This document shows positions 26,401-34,300 of a stretch of DNA of 64,000 nt, one piece after another; the stretch's first letter is position 1; every line of letters begins with the position of its first letter. The stretch is from positions 297,096-361,095 of the forward strand of contig CAVZAB010000010.1 of NCBI GenBank assembly GCA_963773155.1, written 5' to 3'. A model generated the notes under the pieces. It saw only the letters and a list, made by a program, of their open reading frames with translations. It ran no database searches and had not been told where the DNA came from. This stretch comes from CAVZAB01 sp963773155 (lineage in GTDB: Bacteria > Pseudomonadota > Alphaproteobacteria > Rhizobiales > Beijerinckiaceae). The translations under genes and the position numbers were made by a program.

Positions 26401-26687
26401 AATCCTGCCGGCTCCGTCTGCGGCCCATTTTGATGACCGCTTTTGCCTTCATTTTTGGCGTCGTGCCGCTCGTCGTCGCCTCGGGTCCCGGCGCCGAATT
26501 GCGGCAGGCGATCGGCACCGCGGTGTTCAGCGGCATGATCGGCGTAACCTTCTTCGGGCTCGTTCTGACGCCGGTATTCTACGTTACCCTGCGTGAACTC
26601 CTCGGCCCAAGGCCGGCTGCGGCGAGCGAACAGGCCAAAGCGCCCCCCGCCGCCACGCCGAAGCCGGCCCCCGCAGCGCCACTTTAG
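23484..26687 (+). CDS. RND multidrug efflux permease (HAE1/AcrB family)
   Basis: Proton-driven inner-membrane exporter of 1067 residues, full AcrB length. It begins MKFAHFFVDRPVFASVLSII and YPDIAPPTIVVRATYPGA, typical of HAE1 pumps. The proton relay is intact: the Asp pair in GIVVDDAIVVVENVERN (TM4) and the Lys in GLAAKNAILIVEFA (TM10). Two large periplasmic loops flank the repeated 12-TM core. The adaptor gene lies just upstream and a TetR regulator downstream; no outer-membrane TolC-like gene is present. Substrates are not predictable. Confidence 0.93.
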   Translation: MKFAHFFVDRPVFASVLSIILVILGGLAFFNLPVAEYPDIAPPTIVVRATYPGANAETVAATVATPLEQEVNGVEDMIYMSSYSTGDGSMGLTITFKLGTDLDKAQVLVQNRVSIAVPRLPQEVQRLGVTTRKASPDLMMVVHMLSPDDSRDQLYVSNYAQSNIRDVLLRLDGVGDITLFGAREYSMRIWLDPQKMSAYGLAGGDIVKALQEQNVQVSGGALGTPPEAADNAFQITVSTQGRFEDIRQFRNVIVKATDDGRLVRLSDIARVELGAKDYVTNSYLNGKPAVALAIYQRPGSNALQAADDIIATMERLKQDFPEGLNYRVVYNPTEFISESVKEVYRTLFEALALVVLVVIIFLQNWRTVLIPLVAIPVSLIATFAVMAIFGFSLNTLSLFGLVLAIGIVVDDAIVVVENVERNIADGMKPRDAAHETMDQVGGAVIAIALVLTAVFVPTALIPGISGQFYRQFALTIAASTIISAINSLTLSPALCAAILRPHATEAPLRAPGVGLLRGAAAGFNAGFENASVFYGRLVGALTRRKVLMLSVYGLLAAATVYMINRVPTGFIPLLDRGYAIVVIQTPDGSSLTRTDKVTQEAASIITQTPGVKDAVTFVGFSGATFTNAPNAAAIFARFNSYPNRLSNGLNAEKIIGLLSSRLASIQDAFIFVVPPPAVRGIGNAGGFKLEVQDRGGVGLRGLLAATYELMGRARANPQLTGVFTTFGANTPQIYLDIDRVKARMLNVPISNIFEALQVNLGSAYANDFNTLGRVYQVRVQADERFRMERQDIARLKVRSATGALVPLGTLVDIKDTAGPDLVQRYNLYTAVPLQGSAAHGVSSGEALQEMAKLAADVLPPGTSFEWTELAYQQQQSGNTAAYIFALSVLFVFLVLAAQYESWSLPLAIILIVPMGVLSAMLGMNWRGLDNNILTQIGLVVLVGLAAKNAILIVEFARQIETTERLSPVDAVVKSCRLRLRPILMTAFAFIFGVVPLVVASGPGAELRQAIGTAVFSGMIGVTFFGLVLTPVFYVTLRELLGPRPAAASEQAKAPPAATPKPAPAAPL

Positions 26688-26780
26688 GGCGGCCGCGCCA
26701 GCCAGATCCGACCGACCTTGTCCTGGCCGCCAATGGTGACTGGGCGACGGGGCCCGGCCGGGGTAACAACGGCCGCAATT

Positions 26781-26822
26781 TTGACGTAAACGGCTGTTTG
26801 AAATTCAATCGATTGTTTGAAA
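26781..26822 (+). promoter_or_regulatory. Putative promoter and operator before the small membrane ORF and tetR
   Basis: TTGACG at 26781-26786 and TTCAAT at 26804-26809 form a 17-bp-spaced promoter. The perfect palindrome CAATCGATTG (26806-26815) overlaps its -10, and TGTTTGAAA is directly repeated at 26795-26803 and 26814-26822. This is a good place for TetR autorepression. Confidence 0.4.
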
Positions 26823-26841
26823 AAAAAATCGGAAATCCGTC

Positions 26842-27075
26842 ATGCGTCTGTCAGAATTCACCCGCCTGCATGCCCGGCTCGCGGCAATAGCCTTGCTGTT
26901 GGCAACCGGTCTGTTGCTGACCCATGCCGGCTCGGTTCGCCTCAACGCCATCCAGGCGCTCGCTTGGGGCGACAGCGACAGCCTTTGGCGCCCGCAAAAC
27001 GGCGAGGCAGCCGAAAAGGCCTTGATATTCGCATCGCCCGGCCTTGAACTGCGCGATCTGGCGCGACGGTTCTGA
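26842..27075 (+). CDS. Small membrane or exported protein of unknown function
   Basis: A 77-residue product with one hydrophobic helix at about 12-30 (RLAAIALLLATGLLLTHAG) that could be a signal peptide or anchor, then a short charged tail. I do not recognise the family. Its TGA overlaps the tetR ATG (TGATG at 27073-27077), and a plausible promoter lies upstream, which argues that it is translated. The ribosome site is weak. Confidence 0.45.
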   Translation: MRLSEFTRLHARLAAIALLLATGLLLTHAGSVRLNAIQALAWGDSDSLWRPQNGEAAEKALIFASPGLELRDLARRF

Positions 27076-27743
27076 TGACGCGTCCCTCTGACATGACCCG
27101 TCGCAGTTTGTTGGATGCAGCTACGCAAATCTTTGCCGAGAATGGATTCAGCGATGCATCGATACGCGCCATTACCCGCAAGGCAAGGGCCAACCAGGCC
27201 GCCGTCACCTATCATTTCGGCGGCAAAGAAGGCCTTTACCGCGCTGTCCTCAAACTGGCCTTCCAGACGTTTGATGATCTCTTCAAATTCGACTCGACCG
27301 ACCTCGAGTTTATGGATCGCGACGGGGCGGTTCGAACCTTCCTGACCCGGCAGCTCGAACCGCTGGTGCGCCGCAGTGATTTCAACAATTATCTGCGCAT
27401 CTTTGCCTGGGAGAGCGTCAAACGCAGTCCAGTGTTCGACGCCTATGTCGCAAGCGAACCGATTCCTATTTTCCGCGCCGCTCTGACAATCGTGCGCCGC
27501 TACCTCCCGGCCGCCGCAAGCCAGGAGCAGATCCTGCTCGTTGCAATCTGGTTCGTCCAGCAGGCCTCGATCTTCATCCGGGATTTCGATCGGCTTTCGA
27601 GGCCGCCGCTGAATCTCGCCGTCGACGAGGATTTTGCCGAGCGGCTCGCAGCCCTGGTCTGTCAGCTGGTTCTGGCCGCGCTCAACGGCCTTGCCGCGAG
27701 CCCGCCTGAGCCTCTCTCACCGCGCGCCAAGCAGGCCCGATAA
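27075..27743 (+). CDS. TetR/AcrR-family transcriptional regulator
   Basis: Repressor of 222 residues. The N-terminal HTH (TRRSLLDAATQIFAENGFSD, ITRKARANQAAVTYHFGGKEGLY) is a standard TetR domain; the rest is a helical ligand-binding domain with the FNNYLRIFAWE region common in CerR/AcrR-like members. It lies downstream of the RND pump on the same strand, so it probably controls the pump and itself. Its start overlaps the small membrane ORF. Confidence 0.88.
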   Translation: MTRPSDMTRRSLLDAATQIFAENGFSDASIRAITRKARANQAAVTYHFGGKEGLYRAVLKLAFQTFDDLFKFDSTDLEFMDRDGAVRTFLTRQLEPLVRRSDFNNYLRIFAWESVKRSPVFDAYVASEPIPIFRAALTIVRRYLPAAASQEQILLVAIWFVQQASIFIRDFDRLSRPPLNLAVDEDFAERLAALVCQLVLAALNGLAASPPEPLSPRAKQAR

Positions 27744-27872
27744 CGCCCACTTCAAGAGCGGCGCTCGTCCGGGCAACCGCCGCGAGCAAATTCGCGACTT
27801 GTCGCATCGACTAACAGGTGTTCGGCTCAGGCTTGCGGTATACGGGGCCAGCAAGAGCAGCGGGGTTCAATC

Positions 27873-28649
27873 CTATTGGGCGAGAAATCCGCCATCGACC
27901 GGCAGCGTATGGCCGGTGATCATAGCTGCCGCGGGGCTTGCGAGAAAGACGATGGCAGCGGCCACATCCTCAGGATCAGCGAGACGGCCGAGCGGTGTCA
28001 TCTTTTGCATGTGTGCCAGGCTTTCCGGTTCGGCGAGAAGTGCCGCTATAAAGCGGGTCTTGACCCAAGTCGGTGCCACCGCGTTGACGCGAATGCCGGC
28101 TGCCGCCCATTCGATCGCGAGCGCGCGGGTCATGTTTACGACGGCCCCCTTTGTGGCGTGATAAGAAATATTCGGATAGAGCCCGCCCCCCGATAGACCC
28201 ATGATCGACGCCGTGTTGACAATGGCGCCACCTCGGCCCCTTTGCAGCATGTGTCGCGCCGCGACGCGGCTGCACAGAAAGACTCCGGTCATGTTGACCG
28301 ACACCACCTTATCCCAATCTGACCGGGACAGGTCGATTGCTGGTTTGCGAAGCGCAATGCCGGCGTTGTTGACGAGAACGTCAAGGCCATCCTGCGCGGC
28401 AATCGCGCCGATCGTTGCCTCAACATTAGCTTCGTCGGCGACATCGATGCAATGCGCCGATGCCGCGCCGCCGCCGGTCCGGATTTCCTCTGCGACGGTT
28501 TCCGCTGCCTCGCGGTCGATGTCGCTGACCCGCACCGACGCGCCGGATGCGGCCAACAAAAGCGCGGTTGCTCGGCCGATGCCGTGGCCTGCTCCGGTCA
28601 CCAGGGCAATTGCTCCGTCCAATCGAAAAAGCACTGGTCCGCCTCGCAT
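27873..28649 (-). CDS. SDR-family oxidoreductase
   Basis: Classical short-chain dehydrogenase of 258 residues with TGAGHGIGRA, DVLVNNAGIALRKP, the catalytic Ser in NTASIMG, YHATKGAVVNM for Tyr/Lys and GHTLPVDGGFLAQ at the end. All catalytic residues are present. ATG 28649 is preceded by AAGGCG; the frame extends to 28700 but that part is atypical. It is convergent with tetR. The substrate is unknown, and FabG-like members are very broad. Confidence 0.87.
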   Translation of the reverse strand: MRGGPVLFRLDGAIALVTGAGHGIGRATALLLAASGASVRVSDIDREAAETVAEEIRTGGGAASAHCIDVADEANVEATIGAIAAQDGLDVLVNNAGIALRKPAIDLSRSDWDKVVSVNMTGVFLCSRVAARHMLQRGRGGAIVNTASIMGLSGGGLYPNISYHATKGAVVNMTRALAIEWAAAGIRVNAVAPTWVKTRFIAALLAEPESLAHMQKMTPLGRLADPEDVAAAIVFLASPAAAMITGHTLPVDGGFLAQ

Positions 28650-28810
28650 GGGTTCGCCTTGTCCTGTCTTGAGCCCTGCTAACGGCTTTCGGGAAGACAA
28701 TCCAGTCCAGGTTCAGCAGGCCGAAATTAACCTTGCCTTAAAGCTTCGATTGCAAAACGGCCCTGTTCCATTAACTTAGTTTTAACGAATGTGGCGGCGC
28801 GGTGGCGTAA

Positions 28811-29485
28811 ATGCGATTTGGTGGATTGAGCCTAGGCTGGTGCGTCATGCTTGTCGGGCTTATGCTTGCAACCCACGCCGGGGCCGAGGAAACCGCAACC
28901 CATTCGCTCAGCGCCTTGAGCGCCACCGATCGTGCCGCTTTGACCCAGGTTTTGCAGCCGGCTCATGCACCGGTTGGCAATGTCGCGAGCGTGCCGGCCG
29001 GTTGGGTCGATCTGTGTCAGCGCTATGGCGACGAATGCAAGACCCGGCGTCTGCCGGCCGTCGACCTTGCCATGAACAAAAGTATCTGGGCCTTGCTGAA
29101 CCGGGTCAATCTTTGGACCAATTCCGCCATCGAGCCGGTCAGCGCCATGCGGCATTGGGGCGTCATCAACCAATGGGATTATCCGGTCGATGGCAAGGGT
29201 GACTGCAATTCCTATGCGCTGATGAAACGAAAGGTGCTGCTGGAAAGCGGTTTGCCGCGCCAGGTGCTTTTGATGACGGTCGTCCGCGATCTCCATGGTG
29301 ATGGCCATATGGTTCTGACAATCAGAACCACACGCGGTGATTTCATTCTCGACAATCTCGTCGACGAGATCCGACCGTGGAGCGAGACGGGCTATCGTTT
29401 CGTCAAGCGCCAGAGCCAGGAGGACCCCAATCTCTGGGTCGAGCTCGGCGAGAGGTCTGCCCCACTGCGAACCAGCCAGCGCTAG
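28811..29485 (+). CDS. Transglutaminase-like cysteine peptidase (BTLCP family), exported
   Basis: Periplasmic or exported predicted cysteine peptidase of 224 residues. The signal peptide covers about 1-25 (LGWCVMLVGLMLATHAGAEE). The catalytic triad can be placed as Cys in GKGDCNSYALMKR, His in GHMVLTI and Asp in FILDNLV. BTLCP members occur in many Alphaproteobacteria; relatives such as LapG cleave adhesins under c-di-GMP control, but no adhesin gene is nearby. A perfect 14-bp palindrome follows the stop codon. Confidence 0.85.
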   Translation: MRFGGLSLGWCVMLVGLMLATHAGAEETATHSLSALSATDRAALTQVLQPAHAPVGNVASVPAGWVDLCQRYGDECKTRRLPAVDLAMNKSIWALLNRVNLWTNSAIEPVSAMRHWGVINQWDYPVDGKGDCNSYALMKRKVLLESGLPRQVLLMTVVRDLHGDGHMVLTIRTTRGDFILDNLVDEIRPWSETGYRFVKRQSQEDPNLWVELGERSAPLRTSQR

Positions 29486-29488
29486 CCG

Positions 29489-29502
29489 CGGGCAATTGCC
29501 CG
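29489..29502. terminator. Perfect palindrome after the BTLCP gene
   Basis: CGGGCAATTGCCCG, a 14-bp perfect inverted repeat 4 bp after the stop at 29485. It could form a GC hairpin, but there is no T-run after it, so it may be a weak terminator or a protein site. Confidence 0.3.
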
Positions 29503-29548
29503 TTATGCCGACGTGTGGGAGCCTTTGCGCCTGTCGTAAAGGAGTTCA

Positions 29549-30099
29549 TTGTGGCGGGCGGAATTCCACGATCAGATCGATGCAAAGCGGGCGAAATTCA
29601 TCGCCAGGCAAGCCATGTTTTTTGTTGCAACTGCACCGGAAGCGGGCCGCGCCAACCTGTCGCCGAAGGGCATGGACAGTTTCCGGGTCTTCGCGCCGAA
29701 CCGGGTTGCCTATCTCGATCATTACCGGCAGCGGCAACGAGACGGCCGCCCACCTGCGTCAAAATCGCCGAATCACCTTCATGTTCTGCTCGTTTTCGCG
29801 CAATCCGCTGATCCTGCGCCTTTACGGCCATGGCCGGGTCGTGCAAACCAAGGACATCGATTGGCCGGCCCTGATCGGCGAGTTTTCGGCCCAACCAGCG
29901 GTGCGCCAGATCATTTGTGCCGAGATCTTCCAGGTGCAGACATCCTGCGGCTATGGGGTATTGCAAATGACGCTCGTGCGCGACCGTCCGACCCCGCGCG
30001 GCCTATTGGGAGACGCGTGGCGAGGTCGAGGCCAGCGCCTGCCGGCGCGAGCACAACCTGGTTAGCATCGATGGCCTGCCGACGGGCTATGTCGAATGA
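29549..30099 (+). CDS. Pyridoxamine 5'-phosphate oxidase-family (FMN-binding split-barrel) protein, two frameshifts
   Basis: PNPO-like flavin-binding protein of about 183 residues after repair. From TTG 29549 (AAAGGAG at 29537-29543) it reads FIARQAMFFVATAPEAGRAN and LSPKGMDSFRVFAPNRVAYL. Near 29718 the frame changes and gives TGSGNETAAHLRQN, ITFMFCSFSRNPLILRLYG and EIFQVQTSCGYGV. Near 30000 it changes again to AYWETRGEVEACRREHN and SIDGLPTGYVE, ending at TGA 30099. Family elements occur in order, so the shifts are probably one-base errors. Members of this type often reduce small molecules or have unknown roles; they are not vitamin B6 PdxH. Confidence 0.72.
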
Positions 30100-30118
30100 C
30101 CGTGACCGAGCCCTGCTT

Positions 30119-30478
30119 TCAGGTCCGCGACAGCGGCTCACGCCGGGCGTCCCAGATCTCGTAGAGGGCCAGAGCGACAACCAGGAGGCCGACCGCCAGG
30201 AAATTGCCGCCGACGATCCAGTCGCCGGCGGGCAGCACGAAGGGGGAAGCGATTAGCCACAGGCCCAGCAGGACATTGGCCCATTCCTCCCAGAGCCGAA
30301 AGGCCGAGAGCGTAATTGCCTCGACCAGGATCAATAACAAGCCGGTGATCACCGCCGTTGTCGTAACCCCGGACTGGTTCCAGAACATCAGGATCCACGG
30401 CGAAAGCATCAGCCAGATGCCGAGAATCCAGCTCAGCCAATCTTCCCAATGTTGCGGCGTTTCAATTCGTGCTGCCAT
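30119..30478 (-). CDS. SPW-repeat membrane protein
   Basis: A 119-residue integral membrane protein with four hydrophobic helices. The Ser-Pro-Trp-type repeat appears twice, as LGIWLMLSPWILMF and LGLWLIASPFVLPA. The start at ATG 30478 has CGAGGCA upstream; the longer frame to 30514 is less likely. Its role is unknown. It converges on the PNPO-family gene. Confidence 0.85.
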   Translation of the reverse strand: MAARIETPQHWEDWLSWILGIWLMLSPWILMFWNQSGVTTTAVITGLLLILVEAITLSAFRLWEEWANVLLGLWLIASPFVLPAGDWIVGGNFLAVGLLVVALALYEIWDARREPLSRT

Positions 30479-30687
30479 AAGATTGCCTCGTGCTGTCTGG
30501 GCACCGCGCGCCAAGTTCCTGCAGCGCTAGGGCCGGCTAATCGCGCTGGGTCTTGCCTGCGACATGGATCTCACTGCGCCAACGATGAAATGGAACAAAT
30601 TGTCCCCGTAGCCTGCTGCCTTTCGGCCAGGGGTGATTGTGCCCTGCCCGTCGACGGCGATCGGCCGGCTGCGGGGTCTGCCGCCAC

Positions 30688-31086
30688 CTATTTGTTGCGG
30701 ACATCGACTTCGAAAACCCGTTGGCGGGCCGGACGCTTGTTCTCCCAGCCGCGCAGATAGGAAAAGACGATAATCGCCTGGCCTGGCACGCGTCCGGTCA
30801 GCCGGAAGCGTTGCACGACGGGTTTCCCGACAAGCCCGCCATCCGGCGGGCCAATCCTTTCGAAGCCCCGATTCTCGATGCCGACAGCCTCGAGGTTCTG
30901 GGTGGCAGGATCAACAACCCAGAAGAACCCGGTCGAGGGATTGGCATCCAAGCCGACCATCGCCGCCTGACCGACGACAAGGTCGAGATGCGCGGACGCT
31001 CCCGTGGCGGCTGCGGAGCCGGCAAAACAGGCCATAGCAGCCAGCCTGGCCACCAGAAATATTCCGCCCGATCCTCGTCTGCGCAT
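30688..31086 (-). CDS. Chagasin-like (I42 family) protease inhibitor, exported
   Basis: A 132-residue protein with a signal peptide (IFLVARLAAMACFAGSAAATG). Its mature part shows the three inhibitor loops of chagasin-type proteins: NPSTGFFW (NPTTG loop), GLVGKPVVQRFRL (GxGG-like region) and YLRGWENKRP (RPW-like loop). Family members inhibit papain-like cysteine proteases. ATG 31086 with AAAGG upstream is preferred over the frame to 31215. A cysteine peptidase gene (28811) is close, but it is not papain-like, so a direct link is unproven. Confidence 0.75.
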   Translation of the reverse strand: MRRRGSGGIFLVARLAAMACFAGSAAATGASAHLDLVVGQAAMVGLDANPSTGFFWVVDPATQNLEAVGIENRGFERIGPPDGGLVGKPVVQRFRLTGRVPGQAIIVFSYLRGWENKRPARQRVFEVDVRNK

Positions 31087-31309
31087 GACCTTTGCCGTTC
31101 CTGCCGGCGCCGCGTCAACCTCGGCTCCGACGCAAGCTGTAGCCGATCCAGGAAAGAACCGCCATCCTCGGGATCGGCGAGCACGCGGATCGCTCGATCC
31201 GTCGGTCGCGATCATGCAAGGAGCCGGGCATAAGTCGGCCTAAACGCGACTTGCCGCTTGGCCTGATGGACGCAAATTGGTCTGATAGCCGAGAATCGAG
31301 GAATCGGGC

Positions 31310-34300
31310 ATGGCCACAGAAACATCCGCATTCCTGCTGCGTCTGACTGCGGGACTTGCCGCAGCGGCGCTCATGCTCGCCTCGCTGGCCGGCCTGGTGT
31401 TCAGCCCGACCGCCTTCATCTTCGTGCTGGCCATTGCGCTCCTCGGCGCAGCCGCACTTGGCGTCTGGTATCTGGTCCTGGTCAAAGGCCTGCCTTCCCC
31501 GATCAGCTTCGTCCTCGATATTGTTGCCGTCGGTGTCTTTGCCTATGTCCGCAATCCGTCGCTAGCCGTGTGGCAATTGCCGGGCCATTGGCTCGACTGG
31601 CAGCTGCCGAGCCATTGGCTCGAGGTCGCCGCCAACTTGCTTGGGACGGCTAACGACGTCCGAGCCATCTCTCCGGCGGGCGCTGTCGTTGCCTGCAGCG
31701 TCTATTTCATCGCTTCGCTGACGGCGCTGTCCTGGGGCAGCAGGACTCTTAGCTTGGGCGAGCGCATCGGCATAGTTCTTCTGCCGCTTGCCTTCAACTT
31801 GGTCCTTGCGCTGGGCTCTGCAGAGTTGATGCGCGGACTCGGCGACCGACTGTCGCACGGGGCGCTTTCCGATGTTGGATCCATTGCCCTGGGTCGCATG
31901 ACGCTAATTTTTGTCCTCGAGGAGGTACTGACGGGAATCCTCCTCGTGACCATGGTGGGGCGCTGGTTGGGCGATTTTCGCCTGCACGTGCTGCTGGCCG
32001 GCGCCGCGATCCATGCCGCACTTACGCCATGGATCGCCGATCTTCCTGCAGGTTTGTCGCAACAGCCGCATGGGCTGCAAGTCGTCGCCTCGGTCGGATG
32101 CGCCGCAGCGGCCCAGGCCGGCCTATGGGCGATTGTGTTTCTGCTGACCGGATCCTTGATCAATTCGTTGCTGGGCAAGCCGCCCATCTATTTCGCCGCC
32201 GTCAAACATTGGATGAGCGGCCTCGTCAAGGGAGCGATCTACGGCGGCCTGTTTATGCTGATCGTGCTCGCGCTCGCGACAAGTCTGCGTTCCGAGGATG
32301 TGCTGGCCTGGGGCGGCAATCATCTTCTGCTCTCGGCGGCGCTGGCGGGCGGTCTCTTGTTTCCGCTTGTCGCGACCATTGTCGCCAGCGCCGATGAGAC
32401 GCCGCCCTTTCTCGGCCGGCTCGTCGAGAATTACCTGGCGCCGCCGCTTTATCTGCGCGGCGTGGTGATCGGCCTTGGCGTCGCCTGGGCTTTGTTCTCA
32501 CAACTGCGTGACGCGAGCGGCGGCGAGCGCTTTTTGTGGCTTTTCCTGGTCGGCGCCCTTGCCTTTGCCGGCGTCGATTTTGCTTTCGATGGAGTCCGTG
32601 TTCTACGTGGTCTGCGCCAAAAGGTGCAAAGCTGGCGGGTCTATTTTCTTGGCGCTTTGCTCGGTGGATTGGTCGGCGGCGCTCTCGGCTGGTATTTCGA
32701 CGCGCCGCAAATTGCGGTCGTCAGCAGTAAGTTCTGGTCCTATGCCGATCTAGCCTATCCTTCGGCAGGCCGGCCAAGCCAGCCCTACATCATTTATGCC
32801 CTGTTCAACAAATGGGGATCGGTTGATCTCGGTCTGGTCGGCGGCGGTGTCCGCCTGTTCTATGACGAATCGCTTTCCGGCGTGATTAATTGGTCGCTCG
32901 CCGCACCGCTTTTCAGCGTCAATTTCTTCGTGCTCGCCGCGCTGATGCGCAAAAGCCTCGCACCGCTCAAGGAATTGTTCAGTGCGCAAGGTTTCGAGGG
33001 CCTGGTCGAACAGGCGGTGCGGGTCATGCGCTGGGGGTTGTGGATGGCGCCGGTCATCTTTTCCTTCCTCAGGCTCGCGCCTGATCCGTCCTGGTACAAT
33101 CAAGACGGTGCGATCCGCAGCGTGGCGGCGACCATCGCCTATTTCGGTCTGCCAAGCGATTCGTTCCGCAACTGGAGTCTCGCCGTTTTCACCGGACTTC
33201 TTGCCTATGATTGGCTCAGAGTGATCATCTGGTTCGATCACATGGGCCTGCGTGTGGCGACGCTGGTCAATCTTTCCTTTCTCGGCGGCGATCGTGCCGA
33301 CGAGGCCGCGGCGCGCTTTGCCGGCCATCCCGCGCGTACCCGCTTCATCCCCGAGGGGATACGACGTTTCGCGACCTGGGCCCCCCTGTTGATCCCGTTC
33401 TACATTCCCCGCGGCGCCGAATGGGACCGAGCATGGTCGGGCGCCGATAGTATTCGGGCGACATCGCCGGAAATTTCCTCGCCGGTTATGAGTGTCGTTG
33501 TGGCCTATGTTTGCGCGCTGGTTGGCGGCATCGTGATTGCGGTGCTGGTCGCGACGCGTGCCCGCCAGAAGCTTGGCATGGCCGGCCCGCCTCTGGCATT
33601 CGTGCCGTCTGCGCTCGCCGAGACAACCCACCGCTTTCGCACCTCGAACGGCCTGATCGCTTTTGAGCTGTTGCCGGATGGGCGCGGTTTTACCCACGTC
33701 CATGCGACGGCGCGAAAAGGCGGGCCGATCGATATTACGCGCCGGCCGACCGACCCCTTGCAATTGCGCGGACCATTTGTCTACCTGCGCGAGGCCGGCG
33801 GCGGCGAGGCCTGGAGCGTCGGCTTCGAACCGGCGCAGCGTACTGGAGCCGATTATGCGGTCAATCGGTTGTCAGCCACCGCCATTGCCGTGTCGCACAC
33901 TTTGGACGACGTCCATGTGGTCATGACCCTCGATGTCGACCGCGATGGCTGCGCCGAGATTCAGCGGGTCGTCCTTTCGAACCTGGCAATGCGCCCGCGC
34001 AAGATCCTCGTCACCAGCCTTCGGGAGCTGGCGATACACGAGCCGGGCGCCTACGAACGCGACCCCGATTTCAACGGCATGCACGTCGAAACTGCCTTCG
34101 TCGCAAGGATCAGTACGATATTCGCTCGCAACCGTTTGCTGCGCAATGGCGCCCGCAAACAGGAATTGCGGCGAATGTCGAGCGAAATCGCCTTTCACGC
34201 GGCTCGAACCAATGCCAAGGTCCGGCTCGTCGGCTATGAGGATTCGCGCAGCCGCTTCATCGGCTCAGGAAACCTGCGCGAGCCGCAGGGTCTTGGCGAG

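Noticed and set aside
32750..33763. 337-codon minus-strand frame over the GH94 membrane domain
   Set aside because: Shadow of the plus-strand coding sequence, with no recognisable protein features.
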